DNA of 8,407 nucleotides. Source: an uncultured Collinsella sp. (GTDB lineage: Bacteria > Actinomycetota > Coriobacteriia > Coriobacteriales > Coriobacteriaceae). Position numbers and translations under genes: made by a program. The notes beneath the pieces were generated by a model. The model worked only from the letters and a program-made list of their open reading frames with translations. It ran no database searches and had not been told where the DNA came from. Each line of letters begins with the position of its first letter. The stretch's first letter is position 1. Location of the stretch: positions 1 through 8,407 of the forward strand of contig USMA01000036.1 in assembly GCA_900555765.1 (NCBI GenBank). Direction: 5' to 3'. Below are positions 6,675-8,407 of the stretch, piece after piece.

Positions 6675-6698
6675 TAAAACCGCAACGGCGGTCTTTTA
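6675..6698. terminator. Possible bidirectional intrinsic terminator
   Basis: ACCGC (6679-6683) and GCGGT (6688-6692) form a 5-bp stem with an AACG loop. The stem is flanked by TTAAAA on the left and CTTTTAT on the right, so each strand has a short T-run after the stem. The stem is short, so the call is tentative. No gene ends nearby in either direction, which suggests it would end an untranslated RNA or be a remnant. Confidence 0.4.
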
Positions 6699-6793
6699 TC
6701 AACTTATATGTCGGAACGCGTCTTTGCAAGTACTTTTTTGCGTTTGTTTCAAATGGGGTGGTTTTGCAACCGTCACGCGCCACGCTATGCGAA

Positions 6794-6915
6794 CGTGCCC
6801 CTTTTCTGTTGTCGGTCGGATACGATGAGTCGCGTGACGTCGTCAGAGGTCGAATTCGACCGCTAACGACGTTGTGCAGCTCATCATTTCTGGTCGCAAA
6901 CAGTAAAGGGGCATG
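6794..6915. repeat. 122-nt imperfect palindrome, MITE-like element or long hairpin RNA
   Basis: The entire stretch is symmetric about 6854.5 without any shift. Of 61 opposed positions, by hand count, 45 are Watson-Crick, 8 are G-T (wobble pairs in a plus-strand RNA) and 8 are mismatches. The core GGTCGAATTCGACC (6848-6861) is perfect, as are ACGTCGT/ACGACGT (6837-6843/6866-6872) and GATGAG/CTCATC (6824-6829/6880-6885). The ends are TGCCCCTTTTCTGTT (6796-6810) against AACAGTAAAGGGGCA (6899-6913), 14 of 15. No open reading frame lies inside and I see no clear target-site duplication. The shape is that of a miniature inverted-repeat element or a structured RNA. Confidence 0.7.
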
Positions 6916-6977
6916 AGGGTGTATTGAGGGGGGGCATGTCTTGCTGTCGGCATTCCGCGTGCGGTGCCATTCGCTGT

Positions 6978-6997
6978 CTGTAAATATACGTTTACAG
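6978..6997. promoter_or_regulatory. Operator-like dyad upstream of the deoC-family gene
   Basis: CTGTAAA (6978-6984) and TTTACAG (6991-6997) are perfect 7-bp inverted arms with a 6-base spacer. The form TGTAAA-N6-TTTACA resembles binding sites of dimeric sugar or nucleoside repressors (LacI/DeoR style), and it lies 120 bases before the aldolase start. Longer arms flank it: GTCGGCATTCCG (6946-6957) and CGGAATGCGGAC (7017-7028), complementary at 11 of 12. Which regulator binds is unknown. Confidence 0.5.
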
Positions 6998-7058
6998 CTA
7001 ATTTCATACCACTTGTCGGAATGCGGACGCTGTCCTTGTATGTCGGGCGTACATTGAA

Positions 7059-7082
7059 CGTGGTTTTTCGCGTGAAACCACG
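7059..7082. promoter_or_regulatory. Perfect 8-bp inverted repeat in the deoC leader
   Basis: CGTGGTTT (7059-7066) and AAACCACG (7075-7082) are perfectly complementary around an 8-base loop, ending 21 bases before the AAGGAGG site (7104-7110). It may be a second operator or an mRNA hairpin. No T-run follows, so it is not an intrinsic terminator. Confidence 0.5.
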
Positions 7083-7116
7083 AATCGGTTGTCAGTCCTG
7101 AACAAGGAGGCCCAGC

Positions 7117-7757
7117 ATGACACTTGCCAAACCCATCAATAAATACATCGACTATATCGATGCCCCCGAGGACACGTTTGAGCAGTATGTCGAGAAGGCG
7201 TTAAAGTACAACTTTCGCTGCGTATTTGCGAACCTTCAGGAGTACGAGACGGGCCGCGCCATGCTCGAGGGCTCTGACATCATCCTTGCCGGCGCCATCG
7301 ACTTTCCCCAGGTCACTATGACGCTTGAGGAGATGCTTGCGAGATTGACTTCGGTTTGAATCTGGGGTCGAGCGAGAACCGCGATTTTGATGCCATCGAG
7401 CGCGAGATGACTACCATTGCTGATTTTTGTCGCGCGCATGGCATCACTGACAAGGTAATCGTCGAGATGTGCAAGCTGGACGGCGACGACGCCGCCAAGC
7501 GCCGTGTATGCGAGATCGCGCTGGAGGCCAAGCCGGGATTCCTTAAGACATCGACCGGCAGAAGCTTTGGCGGTGCTAAGCTCGAGGACGTGCGGCTGAT
7601 GCACGAGGTGCTCGGCGATGCCGTGGCAATCAAGGCGGCGGGCGGTATCCATAATTACGAAGAGGCTTGCGCATTCATCGAGGCCGGCGCCAGCGCGTTA
7701 GGCGCATCGGCGGGCATCGCAATCGTCGAGGGCGCACCGACGGATGAGCGTCGCTAG
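7117..7757 (+). pseudogene. deoC: Deoxyribose-phosphate aldolase family gene, frameshifted
   Basis: Intact DeoC splits 2-deoxyribose-5-phosphate into glyceraldehyde-3-phosphate and acetaldehyde in nucleoside breakdown. Frame 1 runs from ATG 7117 (AAGGAGG at 7104-7110, 6-base gap) for 80 codons to TGA at 7357. The remainder continues in the -1 frame, open from 7329 to the stop at 7755-7757, with the landmarks EIDFGLNLGS (from 7341), VIVEMCKLDGDDAAKRRVCEIA, the Schiff-base lysine in KTSTG (7545-7547) and IKAAGGI with the second active-site lysine (7632). Total length 641 bases is not a multiple of three. Compared with the remembered family pattern, about ten residues are missing between MTLEE and EIDF, so an out-of-frame deletion of roughly 30 bases fits better than a single-base slip. 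The N-terminus is also divergent: the usual IDHTLLKP is YIDYIDAPED. Both halves look well preserved, so the lesion may be recent. Confidence 0.8.
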
Positions 7758-7906
7758 CAGACGTATTTGACCTGAGCGATAAAGCTTCACGACCACACGC
7801 CGTTCATGTTCGAGACAATATGACTTTTTGCCCGTTGTAAACGGAGTCGCGATGGGTGTTCTGTATGATGGCTCAGACAAGGTTGTTCAATGACAGGGAG
7901 GCATAT

Positions 7907-8407
7907 ATGGCAATCAAAGCCATCGCGATGGATATCGACGGTACGCTCACCAACGATCAGAAAGTGATTAGCCCGCGTACGCGCGAGAAGCTGCTCGCGG
8001 CGCAGGAGTCGGGCATTAAGCTCATCTTGGCTTCGGGCCGTCCCGCATGGGGACTGCACGCCTTGGCGCAGGAGCTCGACCTTCAAAACCATGACGGTCT
8101 GCTGGTTGCCTTTAATGGCGCGCATGTGGTCGACGCTCAGACCGATGAGGTCCTTTTTGACCAGGCTATGCCGGCTGACGAGCTGCTCCGTCTGATTGAT
8201 CACCTGCGTAATTTTGACGTGATCCCTATGATTTCGCTCGGTCGCGATTTGCATGTCGTGGATTCGTATCACTGCATGATCACGCTGCCTGACGGCTCGC
8301 AGAAAAACATCGTCAAATACGAGCGCGATGCGTGCGATCTTAAGATTCGCGAGGTGGAGAGCCTGCATGAGGTCGCTGATGCTTATCCCGTGGACAATCT
8401 GCTGACG
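7907..8407 (+). CDS. Cof/YidA-type HAD family phosphatase, 3' end outside the window
   Basis: Predicted cytoplasmic Mg-dependent phosphatase of the HAD-IIB (Cof) group, which usually acts on sugar phosphates or similar small molecules; the substrate cannot be told. The 167 visible codons have no stop; family members usually have about 270 residues. Motif I is AMDIDGTLTND (residues 7-17; nucleophile Asp9, acid/base Asp11), motif II is LASGRP (serine at about residue 45), and FNGAHVVD (about 73-80) matches the conserved start of the cap region. The start ATG at 7907 has GGGAGG (7896-7901) 5 bases upstream. The gap of 149 bases from the broken aldolase holds a -10-like TATGAT (7864-7869) and a small dyad CCGTT-GTA-AACGG (7832-7844), so it may have its own promoter. 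I see no damage in the visible part. Confidence 0.9.
   Translation, partial: MAIKAIAMDIDGTLTNDQKVISPRTREKLLAAQESGIKLILASGRPAWGLHALAQELDLQNHDGLLVAFNGAHVVDAQTDEVLFDQAMPADELLRLIDHLRNFDVIPMISLGRDLHVVDSYHCMITLPDGSQKNIVKYERDACDLKIREVESLHEVADAYPVDNLLT

Larger units (their letters stand above)
6514..7116. other. Gene-free region with several dyad structures
   Basis: No reading frame here looks coding in either direction: the longest ones lack ribosome binding sites and recognisable protein patterns. The part 6590-6780 is more AT-rich than the flanking genes. The region holds a small bidirectional terminator-like hairpin (6679-6692), a 122-nt imperfect palindrome (6794-6915), an operator-like dyad (6978-6997) inside longer inverted arms, and a leader hairpin (7059-7082). 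Promoters for both divergent transcripts should lie here, but no convincing -35/-10 pair stands out. A small RNA gene is possible. Confidence 0.6.

Noticed and set aside
7329..7359. Programmed -1 frameshift in the aldolase gene
   Set aside because: No slippery heptamer in the overlap and about ten family residues are missing, so mutation is more likely than recoding.
7787..8368. 193-codon minus-strand frame opposite the HAD phosphatase
   Set aside because: The plus strand has HAD motifs I and II and a strong ribosome binding site; the minus frame has no recognisable pattern.
1..8407. CRISPR array, tRNA, rRNA or integrase attachment site
   Set aside because: No regularly spaced direct repeats with spacers, no cloverleaf or rRNA-like sequence, and no matching direct repeats at the edges of the accessory block were found by eye.

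Overview
This window looks like chromosomal DNA from a high-GC, Gram-positive-type gut actinobacterium of the class Coriobacteriia. A Collinsella-like genome is my best guess, inferred from codon preference, the strong AAGGAGG-type ribosome binding sites and the gene style. No database search was possible. Eight protein loci are visible: five on the plus strand (one broken, one cut by the window edge) and three large minus-strand genes between 3489 and 6357, plus a minus-strand polymerase gene at the left end.

Left part (1-1560): a minus-strand Y-family (UmuC/DinB-type) translesion polymerase gene has a clear sigma70-type promoter and two LexA-like SOS boxes, but its reading frame stops after 232 codons, before the little-finger domain. 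A divergent plus-strand gene encodes only the N-terminal nucleotide-binding half of an iron-type alcohol dehydrogenase fold, with a degenerate glycine loop. It is followed by a near-perfect 25-bp-stem hairpin. An 18-bp piece of this hairpin recurs exactly upstream of the polymerase promoter, suggesting a dispersed repeat.

Centre (1560-3412): an intact glucose-6-phosphate isomerase gene (pgi) with a leader hairpin and a textbook terminator.

Accessory block (3489-6357, minus strand, convergent with pgi): an operon reading unknown protein, then ClpP-like serine protease, then VirD4/TraG-type coupling ATPase. The ClpP and ATPase genes overlap by 8 bases, so their translation is probably coupled. 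The ATPase has no membrane anchor, and no relaxase, mating-pore or unfoldase gene is visible. It could be a fragment or cargo module of a conjugative element, or a distinct ClpP/coupling-ATPase system. I think this is the most interesting gene group here.

Right part (6358-8407): about 760 bases without a gene hold several dyad structures. The most striking is a 122-nt imperfect palindrome (6794-6915) that looks like a miniature inverted-repeat element or a long hairpin RNA. A 20-bp operator-like dyad and a smaller leader hairpin lie just before a frameshifted deoxyribose-phosphate aldolase gene (deoC family). Last is the start of a Cof/YidA-type HAD phosphatase that runs off the window.
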